DNA from: Fischerella sp. JS2
GTDB taxonomy: Bacteria; Cyanobacteriota; Cyanobacteriia; Cyanobacteriales; Nostocaceae
NCBI RefSeq assembly: GCF_032393985.1
Contig: NZ_CP135918.1
Span: 3,038,001-3,102,000, forward strand
Length of the DNA stretch: 64,000 nt
Reading direction: 5' to 3'
Every line of letters begins with the position of its first letter. Position 1 is the stretch's first letter. Positions 9,036 to 18,733 of the stretch are shown one piece after another. Below the pieces are notes generated by a model, which worked only from the letters and a program-made list of their open reading frames with translations, ran no database searches and was not told the DNA's origin. The position numbers and the translations under genes are program-made.

Positions 9036-11363
9036 TTATCCTGTTAGTCGGTACATAAGAACTTTAGCTTTCAAATCTTCTTCCACAAACACTAAATACT
9101 CACCATTGGAACGACGAAAGGCACGAATCCCAAAGGGTACATCAACCCAGCCGCCTTCGCCTGCAACCTCGGGGCCTGGTTTTAACTTTTGTACTTGTTT
9201 TCCTGTGGTGGCGTCGTAGACAAACACGTCTGGGGTTTTACTACTGACAGCAAACACTCTGTTACCGACTGCATCCATTGCTTTGATGTGCAATTTGGGA
9301 TTGCGGTTGACTTCATATGGTAATGCTATGCGCCAGCGTATTTTTTTGGCTTTGCTCCAATGATCGTAGCGGATGATTTCTGTACCAACTAATCCCCAAT
9401 CACCATCAATGTTGGGGCGATCGCTTGTATAACCGCTTAAATACATGGCATCCTGTTCCGGAAAATATTTGATTCTTGTGAGAGTTTTAAACGGTTGGGG
9501 CATAAGTGTTTTTTGCACAGCTTTGGTACTGTAAACTGGACAACCATGAGCATTTAATCCACCAAAGCGGTAATGTTTGATGTAGCCTGCTTCTGCTGCT
9601 TTCCAAACGTCTCCTTTGCTATCTATTTCCCAACCCCAAACAGAATCATCTTTTTCACCGGTAGCTTGATATTCGTTGGCTTGAGGTGAACCGTCACCGT
9701 TGGCATCAATCCAGATCCAACTACTATTAGTTGGTTCATTAGCTAGCCAGTCTTCTTTGCCTTTGCCGAATATACCGCAGGGAACTGCGATCTCTCCATC
9801 AAAACGATACATTAACAGGCGTTCGGACATCATTTCTGAAGAGAGATATAACAAACGCTTTCCTTGCAATCGCCGGACAAAAGCTGCTGTGGGTGTAGTG
9901 TGGAGTCTGGCGTCATTAGGGTAACGGAACCTATCTACGGTATAAGCTTTGTATTGCCATTCTTTACCGCTACCTTTGCTGTAATCCATGATAAAATGTT
10001 CGTCTTTGGTAAAGACGTTTGCTCCATCAGTACCAATATCAGCATCAGCAGTATCTATAAATTGCAAGCCCAACAATTGCCACTGTAATTTGCCTGATGG
10101 GGAAAGCTTACGTAAGTCTACGCCGGAACGATTGAAACCAACATTACTAACATAGATATTTCCGACTGCATCTGTACCGACTCCACTCAAACCGTAAAAT
10201 TTCAAATCTCCGATTTCACCACGCTTACCTGAATAAATTCCTCCTTGAGTGCCGAAGGTACCTACTTGTTTGGGTTTATTGGCAATGTCGTATATTAATA
10301 CTTGCTGACGCGGGCCGTTATCTGCAACTAACAATCTGTTTTTATTATTGATCGCGATCGCGCTTGGTTGGGCAACATCTGCGATCGCACCAGGTAATTG
10401 CTTTCCTGTTGGTGCATAATGCCCAATCTTGTTTTTGTCTTGAATAATCCACAGATTTCCCTGTTTGTCAAGGGCTATTTTGCTCGGATGATTGACTTTA
10501 AAGCTACGTATTTCTTTCATCGTAGCGGTATTGTAGACATGAACTAAGTTGGCTGCTTTGTCACTGGCATACAACTGGTTGCCATCTATTGCTAATCCTG
10601 CGATTTTACTTTTGGTGCTGACTATTAACATGCTTTTATCCCAGCCGCGCCCTTGGGGAAAAGGTGCAACTTTTCCAGATAAGTTATAGCGTCTGATGCA
10701 ATACCATGTTGTGCCTTTAGGTGGGTAATCTTCTCCTGGCTTACCATCAGCAGATTGCTGCATCCCTACATACATATATTTTTGATCAACTGCGATCGCA
10801 TCTCCCCCCATCCTTCCCCATCCATGCAAGTCATCAGCTTTGCCTATGATGTCTCCATTTTTATAAATTCCTACCTCTCTTCCGGCTTCATCCCAATCTG
10901 TATTGGTATACACTGTGCCATCAGGAGTCACGTACATATCAGTTACTTGGATTTGTACCCATTTGTTACCACCTCCAAAGGAGTTACCTATCCAAGATGT
11001 TTTATAAGCATTTGTAGCAGCTAGGGTGTAAGTGTCTGTAGCAGGCGGTGTATAAATATCTTGAGTAGGGAATGTATAAGTATCTTGAGCAGATGTGGTG
11101 TATATATCTGTGTTAGAAGGTGTATAAGTATTTTTTTCAGGTAGCGTGTATATCTTGATTGCAGATGTTGTCTGGGTATTTGCTACAGATGTAACTCTGC
11201 CAGTCAAATAAATGGCAATTAGAGTTACAGTTATAAATCCGGCAATAACACTAAGTACAAACCTTAACCTTCTGTTATTTCTAAAAATACCTCTTTTTAA
11301 TAGGTTATTGATATGTTGCTTTTGATAGAGTTTCCCAATCTGCCGTAGTAATTTATTTTTCAT
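9036..11363 (-). CDS. Membrane-anchored NHL/beta-propeller-type protein with YT-repeat linker
   Basis: A 775-residue protein. Residues 1-30 are basic and residues about 34-54 form one transmembrane helix. Residues 75-125 are a run of about eight 7-10-residue repeats with the core (D/N)xYTxP or (D/N)xYTxx. The remainder is beta-rich with repeated segments such as AGLAIDGNQLYASD, SKIALDKQGNLWIIQD, SAIAINNKNRLLVADN and GTDAVGNIYVSNVG, typical of NHL-like propeller blades. An acidic stretch DANGDGSPQANE resembles a calcium-binding loop. It probably displays a propeller outside the cytoplasmic membrane; ligand unknown. It is transcribed away from the glycosyltransferase genes. Confidence 0.75.
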   Translation of the reverse strand: MKNKLLRQIGKLYQKQHINNLLKRGIFRNNRRLRFVLSVIAGFITVTLIAIYLTGRVTSVANTQTTSAIKIYTLPEKNTYTPSNTDIYTTSAQDTYTFPTQDIYTPPATDTYTLAATNAYKTSWIGNSFGGGNKWVQIQVTDMYVTPDGTVYTNTDWDEAGREVGIYKNGDIIGKADDLHGWGRMGGDAIAVDQKYMYVGMQQSADGKPGEDYPPKGTTWYCIRRYNLSGKVAPFPQGRGWDKSMLIVSTKSKIAGLAIDGNQLYASDKAANLVHVYNTATMKEIRSFKVNHPSKIALDKQGNLWIIQDKNKIGHYAPTGKQLPGAIADVAQPSAIAINNKNRLLVADNGPRQQVLIYDIANKPKQVGTFGTQGGIYSGKRGEIGDLKFYGLSGVGTDAVGNIYVSNVGFNRSGVDLRKLSPSGKLQWQLLGLQFIDTADADIGTDGANVFTKDEHFIMDYSKGSGKEWQYKAYTVDRFRYPNDARLHTTPTAAFVRRLQGKRLLYLSSEMMSERLLMYRFDGEIAVPCGIFGKGKEDWLANEPTNSSWIWIDANGDGSPQANEYQATGEKDDSVWGWEIDSKGDVWKAAEAGYIKHYRFGGLNAHGCPVYSTKAVQKTLMPQPFKTLTRIKYFPEQDAMYLSGYTSDRPNIDGDWGLVGTEIIRYDHWSKAKKIRWRIALPYEVNRNPKLHIKAMDAVGNRVFAVSSKTPDVFVYDATTGKQVQKLKPGPEVAGEGGWVDVPFGIRAFRRSNGEYLVFVEEDLKAKVLMYRLTG

Positions 11364-12489
11364 ATGTGATTTTTTGTCAAAAAACTATTGATTAAATTTT
11401 GGCTGATTTCTTAAACATTTAAGTAATTATATTTTTAATTAGTTAATACTAAGACTTACGCAATAATTAACGAAAAGCTTAATTTCTTGAACTACCCTCT
11501 AGGTACTATACAAGAAGGCAAGGGATCTTAGACTGTACTTGGTTTTTATAGTTAACTATGTATGCTGCTGATTAATGGTTAGTAATTATACTTATCTCCA
11601 AATATTAGCTGTTTAATTAGAAGTAATCATGATTGTTTTATTCATGCGATGTTCATCCATAAAATAACCAATATCTACAGTGAATATGGCTAATTTCATG
11701 AAAAATTTACAAAAACTACATTATTTTTTTAATTTAGCTTAGGACAATTTCATAAAAATTCCATGCTAAAGTCTTTGCTTGAGAGAATTGCTATTTTTTC
11801 TGCTATTTTGTAATCTAAACCACAATCACAAAGAATTTGATGCATCATTATTTATTGATTAGTTATTTTTTTATTAAAAATTCATGTGAATCGCGGTTAA
11901 CTTAGCCTCATTAAACATAAAGTATCTTCTAAATTTTTATTGAATATAAGAGTAATAGGAGAATATTTGTAAAGTCTGATTTCGATACTTGATTTATAGA
12001 AATTATAAATGTTGACTATACAAGTCTTGATTTGTAATCAAAGGTTCTAAACCCTTTGTCTTTCAAGAGTATACATAGTTTCATCCTTGCCAGGGAGAGA
12101 TTTAGGAAGCGAAAAGCTTGTTGAGTGTGAGGATGCAGAGATTTCACACTATGTAATGTCAATCACTCATGCAAGCAGAGGTGCAGGTGTCCAAAGAGTC
12201 GCTGTAGCTGCAAAGCTCAAATATTTTCAAATCATATTTAATTTATGGATATATTTCAAATTCTTAATTGAATGTGTAATCACAAACTTTATGATTTTAA
12301 GTAGTACAGTCAAATTAACCTAACTTTTAGGGTGAGAAAAATTTTCTCAAATCTATCTTAGGTCTGAGAAATAAGTTCTAAATAATGTGTTCAATCAAAA
12401 AATATAAAGATTACAGCTACCAATTTCCTGGTATTTTCAAAGAAGGTGGCTAAAATGCTGGTAAAAGTAAATACAAAGACGAGCAATTC
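11364..12489. other. Long AT-rich intergenic region
   Basis: About 1.1 kb between divergent genes, AT-rich with many T/A runs. A 78-codon plus-strand frame at 12087-12323 has no ribosome site and a non-protein-like composition, so it is not called. The region probably holds the promoters of the propeller gene and of the glycosyltransferase cluster; no operator was recognised. Confidence 0.4.
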
Positions 12490-13674
12490 ATGGTTGGGGA
12501 TATATACGTGGAAGGTAATAAAAAAGACTATAATTTATCTGCATCTATTCTCTGTGTGGGAGTAGGTTGGTTTCCTACAACACCCGGAGGACTAGAGAGA
12601 TATGTGTACGAACTGACTCAGAAATTAGCAGCAAATCAAGATCAGATTGAATTATGTGGAGTAGGTTTACCGGAAACACAACCAAATCTACCAATCAAGT
12701 TGACTAATTTGGGTTCCCCAGATAGTCAGATTTGGAAGCGGTTATGGTCAATTCGCCAAAACTTCAAGAAAACAAGAATGGGCAAACCAGATGCAGTTAA
12801 TTTGCATTTTGCCTTATATAGCTTCCCCATATTAGACTTATTACCCAAGGGAGTACCCATTACCTTTAACTTTCACGGGCCTTGGGCATCTGAGAGTAAC
12901 CACGAAGTAGTTCGTCAGCGATTAAGTGTTGTTCTCAAGCATCAACTGATCGAAAAAAGAACTTATGATCAGTGCGATCGCTTTATTGTTCTGAGTAAGG
13001 CTTTTGGAAAGATACTACACGAACAGTATCAAATTCCCTGGAAAAAAATTCACATAATTCCTGGTGGAGTAAATACTGATCAGTTTCAGTCTAACTTATT
13101 ACGTAGCGAGGCTCGTGCTAAGCTTGGTTGGCCACAAGACAGGTCTATTATTTTCACTAGTCGCCGCCTAGTACATCGAGTCGGAATTGATAAATTATTG
13201 CAAGCTTTGGCAATTATTAAACCAAGAGTAGCAGATTTTTGGTTAGCGATCGCTGGCCGGGGGCCTATCCAAGCAGCATTGCAACAGCAAGCAACAGAAT
13301 TAGGACTCAATGAACATGTGAAATTTTTAGGATTTCTACCTGATGAGGATTTGCCTATAGCTTATCAAGCTGCTGATGTTAGTGTCATGCCCAGTCAGTG
13401 TTTTGAAGGATTTGGCCTAGCAGTAGTAGAATCCCTTGCTTGTGGTACTCCCGTCGTATGTACTCCTGTAGGTGGAATGCCAGAGATTTTAGAACCATTT
13501 TCACCTCAGTTAATCACTTCTTCTGTGGAAGTTTCAGCCATTGCTGAAAAATTAGAACAAGTGCTATTGGGAAAAATACTAACACCTTCACGAGAAGATT
13601 GCCGCGAGTATGTTACTGCTAATTTTGATTGGTATAAAATCGCCCAAGACGTTAGAAAAGTAATATTAGCCTGA
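12490..13674 (+). CDS. Glycosyltransferase family 4 (GT-B fold)
   Basis: A 394-residue protein with an N-terminal acceptor domain (GVGWFPTTPGGLERYVYELT) and a C-terminal GT1/GT4 nucleotide-sugar domain: TSRRLVHRVGIDKLL, LAIAGRGPI, VKFLGFLPDEDLPI, and the E-x7-E type motif in CFEGFGLAVVESLACGTPVV. It transfers a sugar from a nucleotide donor, probably to an extracellular polysaccharide or glycolipid. It is the first of three glycosyltransferase genes on the plus strand. The ATG at 12490 has no good ribosome site; GTG at 12508 is an alternative start. Confidence 0.9.
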   Translation: MVGDIYVEGNKKDYNLSASILCVGVGWFPTTPGGLERYVYELTQKLAANQDQIELCGVGLPETQPNLPIKLTNLGSPDSQIWKRLWSIRQNFKKTRMGKPDAVNLHFALYSFPILDLLPKGVPITFNFHGPWASESNHEVVRQRLSVVLKHQLIEKRTYDQCDRFIVLSKAFGKILHEQYQIPWKKIHIIPGGVNTDQFQSNLLRSEARAKLGWPQDRSIIFTSRRLVHRVGIDKLLQALAIIKPRVADFWLAIAGRGPIQAALQQQATELGLNEHVKFLGFLPDEDLPIAYQAADVSVMPSQCFEGFGLAVVESLACGTPVVCTPVGGMPEILEPFSPQLITSSVEVSAIAEKLEQVLLGKILTPSREDCREYVTANFDWYKIAQDVRKVILA

Positions 13675-13836
13675 TTATATTTATAATGACTATTATTATT
13701 TTTGTAGTTAGTAAAAGCTCACCAAAAATTACATATTAAGTATGAAATTCATACAATAAAAAATAGCTTTTTTCATGAAAGTTTAAAACAAAAACTTTGA
13801 CTAAAACAAGCATGATTGTCAGAGGTGTCGTCTGTG

Positions 13837-14703
13837 ATGAAACTAAGCGTAATCATACCCTGTTTAAACGCAGAGAAAACTATTTCCTTGCAGTTGGAAG
13901 CCTTAGCAAAACAGCAATGGTCGCAACCTTGGGAGGTGATAATAGCAGATAACGGATCTTCTGATCAGACAGTAGCGATCGCTCAAAGCTATCAACAACG
14001 TTTACCTAATCTACAAATTGTTGATGCATCCTTAAAACCAGGGGCTGCATGGGCCCGCAATGTTGGTGCTAGTGTTGCCAAGGGAGAAGCCTTAGTATTT
14101 TGTGATGCTGACGACGAAGTTGCCCCTGGTTGGCTAGCGGCGATGGGTGAAGCACTCTCTAAGTATGATTTGGTGGGAGGGATGAACGAACATTGTAAAC
14201 TTAATGAACCTTGGTTAGTGAAAGTTCATGGTTACCCAGAAATTGATGGCATAACTATTAATCACCCATATTTACCATTATTAAGTGGCAATAACCTTGG
14301 GATTAAGCGTTCACTACATCAAGCTATTGGTGGTTTCGATGAAAATGTTCTTTTACTCGAAGACGTTGACTACTGTTGGCGAATTCAAGAGTTAGGAGTC
14401 AAACCCTATGAAGTTAAGGATGCATTAGTTCATTATCGATTTCGCGACAGCATCATTGATGTATGCCGTCGTGCTTGGAATGTTGGTAGTTATGAAGCCT
14501 TATTGTATAAAAAGCATAAACCAATGGGAATGCCCCAACTCATATCATGGAAGAGTTTTGTCAGAACAGGGGTAATGTTTCCTTTGCGCTTCTTGCTGCT
14601 AAAAGTCCGTGACAAAATCACCTTAACTCAGTCTTTAATGGATTTGGCATGGCGAGTAGGGCAATTGCAGGGTTGTATTAAGTATGGGTGTCTACCCTTT
14701 TAA
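13837..14703 (+). CDS. Glycosyltransferase family 2 (GT-A fold)
   Basis: The start is taken at ATG 13837, giving MKLSVIIPCLNAEKTI, the classical GT2 N-terminus; the frame also opens with TTG at 13816. Motifs: VIIADNGSSDQT, AWARNVGA, the metal-binding FCDADDE, and the LLEDVDYCWR motif (ED) near residue 185. It has no clear transmembrane helices. It sits between two GT4 genes, so all three probably build one polysaccharide; gliding or hormogonium polysaccharide is possible but not shown. A hairpin repeat follows directly. Confidence 0.9.
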   Translation: MKLSVIIPCLNAEKTISLQLEALAKQQWSQPWEVIIADNGSSDQTVAIAQSYQQRLPNLQIVDASLKPGAAWARNVGASVAKGEALVFCDADDEVAPGWLAAMGEALSKYDLVGGMNEHCKLNEPWLVKVHGYPEIDGITINHPYLPLLSGNNLGIKRSLHQAIGGFDENVLLLEDVDYCWRIQELGVKPYEVKDALVHYRFRDSIIDVCRRAWNVGSYEALLYKKHKPMGMPQLISWKSFVRTGVMFPLRFLLLKVRDKITLTQSLMDLAWRVGQLQGCIKYGCLPF

Positions 14704-14708
14704 CAGTG

Positions 14709-14735
14709 ATCAGTGATCAGTTATTGATCACTGAT
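14709..14735. repeat. Dispersed hairpin, copy 2
   Basis: ATCAGTGATCA, loop GTTAT, TGATCACTGAT: an 11-bp perfect stem, sharing loop and inner stem with the hairpin at 8926-8952. It sits in the 61-base gap between two glycosyltransferase genes, where it could stabilise or end the upstream message. Confidence 0.7.
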
Positions 14736-14764
14736 TTAATGGTGGAAAGGTGAAAGGGTAAAAT

Positions 14765-15904
14765 ATGAAAATTCTGTTTTTAGACCAAAGTGGTAAACCA
14801 GGTGGCGCAGAACTATGTCTCATAGATATTGCTAAACCTTATCAAGATAATTGTTTAGTTGGCTTATTTGCTGATGGTGATTTTAGAACTTTACTAGAAA
14901 AAAATCATATTCCAGTTCAAGTTCTTAGCAATAAAACCATCCAAGTTCGCAAAGAAAGTTCTTTTGTACAAGGAATAGCAAGTTTTAGACAACTCATACC
15001 TTTACTTGCTAAAGTTGTGCAAATAGCTCGGGAATACGATTTAATTTACGCCAACACTCAAAAAGCATTAGTTGTGGGAGCGATCGCTAGTTTTTTCAGT
15101 AGGCGTCCCTTGATTTATCATTTACATGACATTCTTTCACCAGAGCATTTTAGTCAAACTAACCGTCGTATTGCTGTTACTGCTGCCAATCGGGCATCAT
15201 TAGTAATTGCCAATTCCCAAGCGAGTAAAACGGCATTTATAGAAGCAGGAGGACGTGCAGATATTACCGCAGTTGTCTACAACGGATTTGAATCCAAAAC
15301 CTATCAAATAGACGCATCTATTATTCATCAAACTAGAGAAGAACTAGAACTAGAAGGTAAATTTGTAGTTGGACACTTTAGTCGTCTTGCACCTTGGAAA
15401 GGACAACACATATTAATTGCAGCCCTCACGCAATGTCCTCCAGAAGTGACAGCTGTTTTAGTTGGTGATGCATTGTTTGGTGAACAAGAATATGTCCAAA
15501 AATTACATCAACAAGTTGCAAGTCTTGGGTTAGAAAATCGAGTCAAATTTTTAGGATTTCGTTCAGATATTCCCCAATTAATGTCAGCTTGTGACTTGGT
15601 TGCCCATACTTCTACAGCTGCTGAACCTTTTGGTAGGGTAATTGTTGAGGCTATGCTATGTGGAAAACCAGTCATCGCAGCAAAAGCTGGTGGTGCATTG
15701 GAATTGGTAGAAGATGGTGTAAATGGTTTTTTAGTCACACCAGGAGAAACCCAAGAACTTGCACAGGTAATTACCACCTGTTTACAAGAGTCATCAAAAA
15801 CTGCGACGATTGCTAATTATGCTCGGACTACAGCTAGTCAGCGTTTTGATGTGACAAATATTAATCAGCAAATTGCCGAGTTGTTGGCAAAGTTACATCA
15901 GTGA
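14765..15904 (+). CDS. Glycosyltransferase family 4
   Basis: A 379-residue GT-B enzyme. The N-terminus MKILFLDQSGKPGGAELCLI carries the GGAE loop typical of GT4 acceptor domains. Then come IYHLHDILSP, VIANSQASK, the C-domain GHFSRLAPWKGQ, and AEPFGRVIVEAMLCGKPVIA with the donor-binding acidic pair, followed by DGVNGFLV. It is the third enzyme of the glycosyltransferase cluster, 61 bases after the GT2 gene, and probably adds a different sugar to the same product. Donor and acceptor cannot be read from the sequence. Confidence 0.9.
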   Translation: MKILFLDQSGKPGGAELCLIDIAKPYQDNCLVGLFADGDFRTLLEKNHIPVQVLSNKTIQVRKESSFVQGIASFRQLIPLLAKVVQIAREYDLIYANTQKALVVGAIASFFSRRPLIYHLHDILSPEHFSQTNRRIAVTAANRASLVIANSQASKTAFIEAGGRADITAVVYNGFESKTYQIDASIIHQTREELELEGKFVVGHFSRLAPWKGQHILIAALTQCPPEVTAVLVGDALFGEQEYVQKLHQQVASLGLENRVKFLGFRSDIPQLMSACDLVAHTSTAAEPFGRVIVEAMLCGKPVIAAKAGGALELVEDGVNGFLVTPGETQELAQVITTCLQESSKTATIANYARTTASQRFDVTNINQQIAELLAKLHQ

Positions 15905-16125
15905 GGCAGGTAATAGACAATAGAGAAATAAAGGGAAAAACGTAGACGCGTAGCGGCTTCCGTAAGGTACACAGATGCACACCGATTAACACAGATGTAT
16001 GGGTTTGCTGCTAAGTTAATACCCTATTTTATTTTCAATACAGTCATTCACGCTGCTGTTTTGGCACAACCAAGGATGAAAATTCTTACCCCTTCTGCCC
16101 TCTGCTTTAATAGCGTGTAATTGAT

Positions 16126-16962
16126 TTAAAGACTTATTAATCTTTCTGGTAAAACAGAGAGAGAAATAATTGTTAGAAAAGCAAATGCTGTGATAGTTTC
16201 CAGTATGGCCGCAAATTGAATTTTTGCAGTGCGATACCATTCTTGATTAACAGCAATTATGCCAAATTTAATTAATGCCAATCCAAAAGCTAAAACTGCT
16301 GCTGGAGATAACCAACCCAGCCAATAAAGAAATACAAGAATTAATGTGGCAACAGCATGATAAATTGTCCCTGGAATTACAGAACTGGTTTTAGTTTTCC
16401 GCAGTTTGACTGTGAAAATGGCACTAGAAAAGAAAAGCGTATTTAGTATCCACAATCCCACAACAGTAGAGGAAATCATGCCTGTTGTTGCAGCGTAAGC
16501 GAAGGGAGTAGAAAGGCAAACCGCAGCAAAGGTAATTAATTCATTCAAAACAGATTTTTGCTCTCTTTGCAGCGCCGAGAAAGCATCAATAATTAAGGCG
16601 GTTAATGCACCTGCATAAATCCATACTACAACTGGATAGCTAAGGTAAAGCCAAGTCGCAATTCCGCCAGAAATTACAGCATACAACCCACCCCAAAATA
16701 GAAAACGTGGCTTTAAGGTGCGACGTTGCTTAATTTGCATAACTAGAGGATGTTCAGCCTGAAAACCACAAAAAGCACATATTAAAGCTAGAGTTGTTGA
16801 TAATGTCCAAGCTTGAGCAGTGACTGCACCAATCAGAAAAGAAACTAGCAATACTACGTAAACTCCATGTTCTGGAGAAAACATCGGATTATACCAAACT
16901 TGAGGATTGGGTTTGGCTGTAGTTTGGATATTACTAGATGTATTGATAGCTGATTGAGTCAT
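16126..16962 (-). CDS. YwiC-like integral membrane protein
   Basis: The start at ATG 16962 has AGGGAG about 9 bases upstream; the frame extends to 16986. The protein of about 278 residues has the EHG signature of the YwiC-like family (MFSPEHGVYVVLL) and eight to nine hydrophobic segments. Charged loops such as KQRRTLKPR and QREQKSVLNE fall in the family positions. YwiC-like proteins have no established function. The next gene to the right is ycf34 on the same strand, 131 bases away. Confidence 0.75.
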   Translation of the reverse strand: MTQSAINTSSNIQTTAKPNPQVWYNPMFSPEHGVYVVLLVSFLIGAVTAQAWTLSTTLALICAFCGFQAEHPLVMQIKQRRTLKPRFLFWGGLYAVISGGIATWLYLSYPVVVWIYAGALTALIIDAFSALQREQKSVLNELITFAAVCLSTPFAYAATTGMISSTVVGLWILNTLFFSSAIFTVKLRKTKTSSVIPGTIYHAVATLILVFLYWLGWLSPAAVLAFGLALIKFGIIAVNQEWYRTAKIQFAAILETITAFAFLTIISLSVLPERLISL

Positions 16963-17093
16963 CGCCTTGATCTCCCTGGAAAACAAATTATTGATCAGGC
17001 TGCTAGAGAATGCTATTCTTTTTCTCTCAGTGAGCAGTTAACAGTTAACAGTAAAGAAACTGATAACTGTTCAAACATACACATCATCGCTGA

Positions 17094-17342
17094 TCAAGTT
17101 GGTACTAACTCGCCAGGACGTAACTTAGACCATTTACCCTGTTCTCGTTTAAAACTGAGACATCCTACCACATCCCATTCCATTTCAATCACATCGCCTC
17201 GGGGACGAATGTTGACATTGATCGATGGTTCATTTGGCTCAAAATTTGGTGTTTCAGTCAAATGGGGTTGTTGGTGCTGGGTTTCTACCGCGTGGTAGGT
17301 GACACAACGGTCTACATAATGGCAATTTACGCAAATGCACAT
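17094..17342 (-). CDS. ycf34: Ycf34 family iron-sulfur protein
   Basis: An 82-residue protein beginning MCICVNCHYVDRC, which carries the four conserved cysteines (C2, C4, C7, C13) of Ycf34. The family is conserved in cyanobacteria and red-algal plastids; the Synechocystis member binds an Fe-S cluster and affects photosynthetic electron transport. The rest (RGDVIEMEWDVVGC and WSKLRPGELVP) matches the family. It is divergent from cca with an 84-base spacer. Confidence 0.9.
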   Translation of the reverse strand: MCICVNCHYVDRCVTYHAVETQHQQPHLTETPNFEPNEPSINVNIRPRGDVIEMEWDVVGCLSFKREQGKWSKLRPGELVPT

Positions 17343-17426
17343 AATCGAACCTACTCCAGTCCCTTTATAGTTAATCTAGCTTAAGCGAAAGCGTTATTCA
17401 TTAGCTGCTGGGTTTATTTTTATTAC

Positions 17427-18689
17427 ATGGCAATCAATCATTTGGTTCTTGAGACCTTAGATCCCCAAAATTGGCCTTTTAGCATGGACTTTTTACCGCA
17501 ACCAGCTTATATGGTGGGTGGTGCTGTCAGAGATGCCATTTTGGGAAGAACTCGTGAATATTTAGATTTAGATTTTGTTTTGCCAGTAAATGCTGTCAGT
17601 GTAGCGCGTCAAATTGCTAAGCATTATAAGGCTGGTTTTGTTCTCCTTGATTCAGAAAGACAAATCGCGCGGGTGGTGTTTCCTGATGCTACTGCTGACT
17701 TTGCCCAACAAGAAGGAATTAGCTTGGAAATTGACTTACATAGGCGAGATTTTACAATAAATGCGATCGCCTACAATCCCCACACTAAAGAAATCATTGA
17801 TCCTTTGCAAGGTTGTGCAGATATAGAAAAGCAGGTGTTGAGGATGGTATCACCGAAAAACCTAGAAGAAGACCCTTTACGATTACTGCGGGCTTATCGT
17901 CAAGCTTCCCAACTTGGCTTTACCATAGAACCAGATACGCAAGCTGCTATTCGTGGTTTGGCATCACACATAACCAGGGTTGCAGCAGAACGAGTCCGGG
18001 TAGAATTGGGCTATATGCTAGTAAATTCTCAGGGTAGCATTTGGTTAATTAGTGCTGGGAAAGACGGTTTACTGACACCTTTTTTCAAAAGTGCTACAGA
18101 GTCAAACTTGCAGAAACTATCGACGGTTGATACAGCAGCTACTCAACTTACTCATGTTTGGCCACAACTAGGTGAACAACTGCAAAATCCTATGCGCGAT
18201 ACCGTTAAAACTACTTGGCTGAGTATTGCTAAGCTTGCTTGTTTAGTTAACCCAAACCCAGAGATAGCAGAAACAGAACTACAAGAACTTACTTACAGTC
18301 GTGCCGAAATTAAAGCTATTACCACCGCCCTGAAACTGTTCCCACAGTTGCAAGCACCCCTGATGACATTGCGAGAACAGTATTTTTTCTTTCAGGAAGC
18401 GGGGACTGTATTTATATCTACAGCAGTCTTATCCGTAGTACACGGTCAGTCAATAAAAGCGATCGCACCTTTAGTCAATCGCTATCTTAACCCTAATGAT
18501 CTGGTCGCGCATCCTACCCCTTTAGTGAGTGGTAGGGACATAATGTTAGCACTAAACATTCCTGCTTCGCCACTAGTAGGAAAATTACTGACAGAAATAG
18601 CGATCGCCCAAATTGAAGGTAAAATTTATACAGCAGCAGAAGCAATAGAATTAGCAGCAAAGTTAGTCAAAAGTGATGAGAGGTGTTAG
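17427..18689 (+). CDS. cca: tRNA nucleotidyltransferase (CCA-adding family)
   Basis: A class II nucleotidyltransferase of 420 residues. It has the head-domain signature MVGGAVRDAILGR followed by the DLDF catalytic acids, then DLHRRDFTINAIAY, EDPLRLLRAYR (the nucleotide-recognition helix) and AAERVRVEL. It completes or repairs the 3' CCA of tRNAs, as needed for the tRNA-Pro in this window, whose gene does not encode CCA. Some cyanobacteria have separate CC- and A-adding enzymes, so the exact activity is open. Start ATG 17427. Confidence 0.92.
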   Translation: MAINHLVLETLDPQNWPFSMDFLPQPAYMVGGAVRDAILGRTREYLDLDFVLPVNAVSVARQIAKHYKAGFVLLDSERQIARVVFPDATADFAQQEGISLEIDLHRRDFTINAIAYNPHTKEIIDPLQGCADIEKQVLRMVSPKNLEEDPLRLLRAYRQASQLGFTIEPDTQAAIRGLASHITRVAAERVRVELGYMLVNSQGSIWLISAGKDGLLTPFFKSATESNLQKLSTVDTAATQLTHVWPQLGEQLQNPMRDTVKTTWLSIAKLACLVNPNPEIAETELQELTYSRAEIKAITTALKLFPQLQAPLMTLREQYFFFQEAGTVFISTAVLSVVHGQSIKAIAPLVNRYLNPNDLVAHPTPLVSGRDIMLALNIPASPLVGKLLTEIAIAQIEGKIYTAAEAIELAAKLVKSDERC

Positions 18690-18733
18690 TTTTTTGGAAT
18701 AAGAAATACTCTGCGTCCCTTTGCGTTTTGCAC

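Noticed and set aside
12087-12323. 78-codon plus-strand open frame before the first glycosyltransferase gene
   Set aside because: No ribosome site, atypical composition and no protein-like pattern; it is an accidental frame in an AT-rich spacer.
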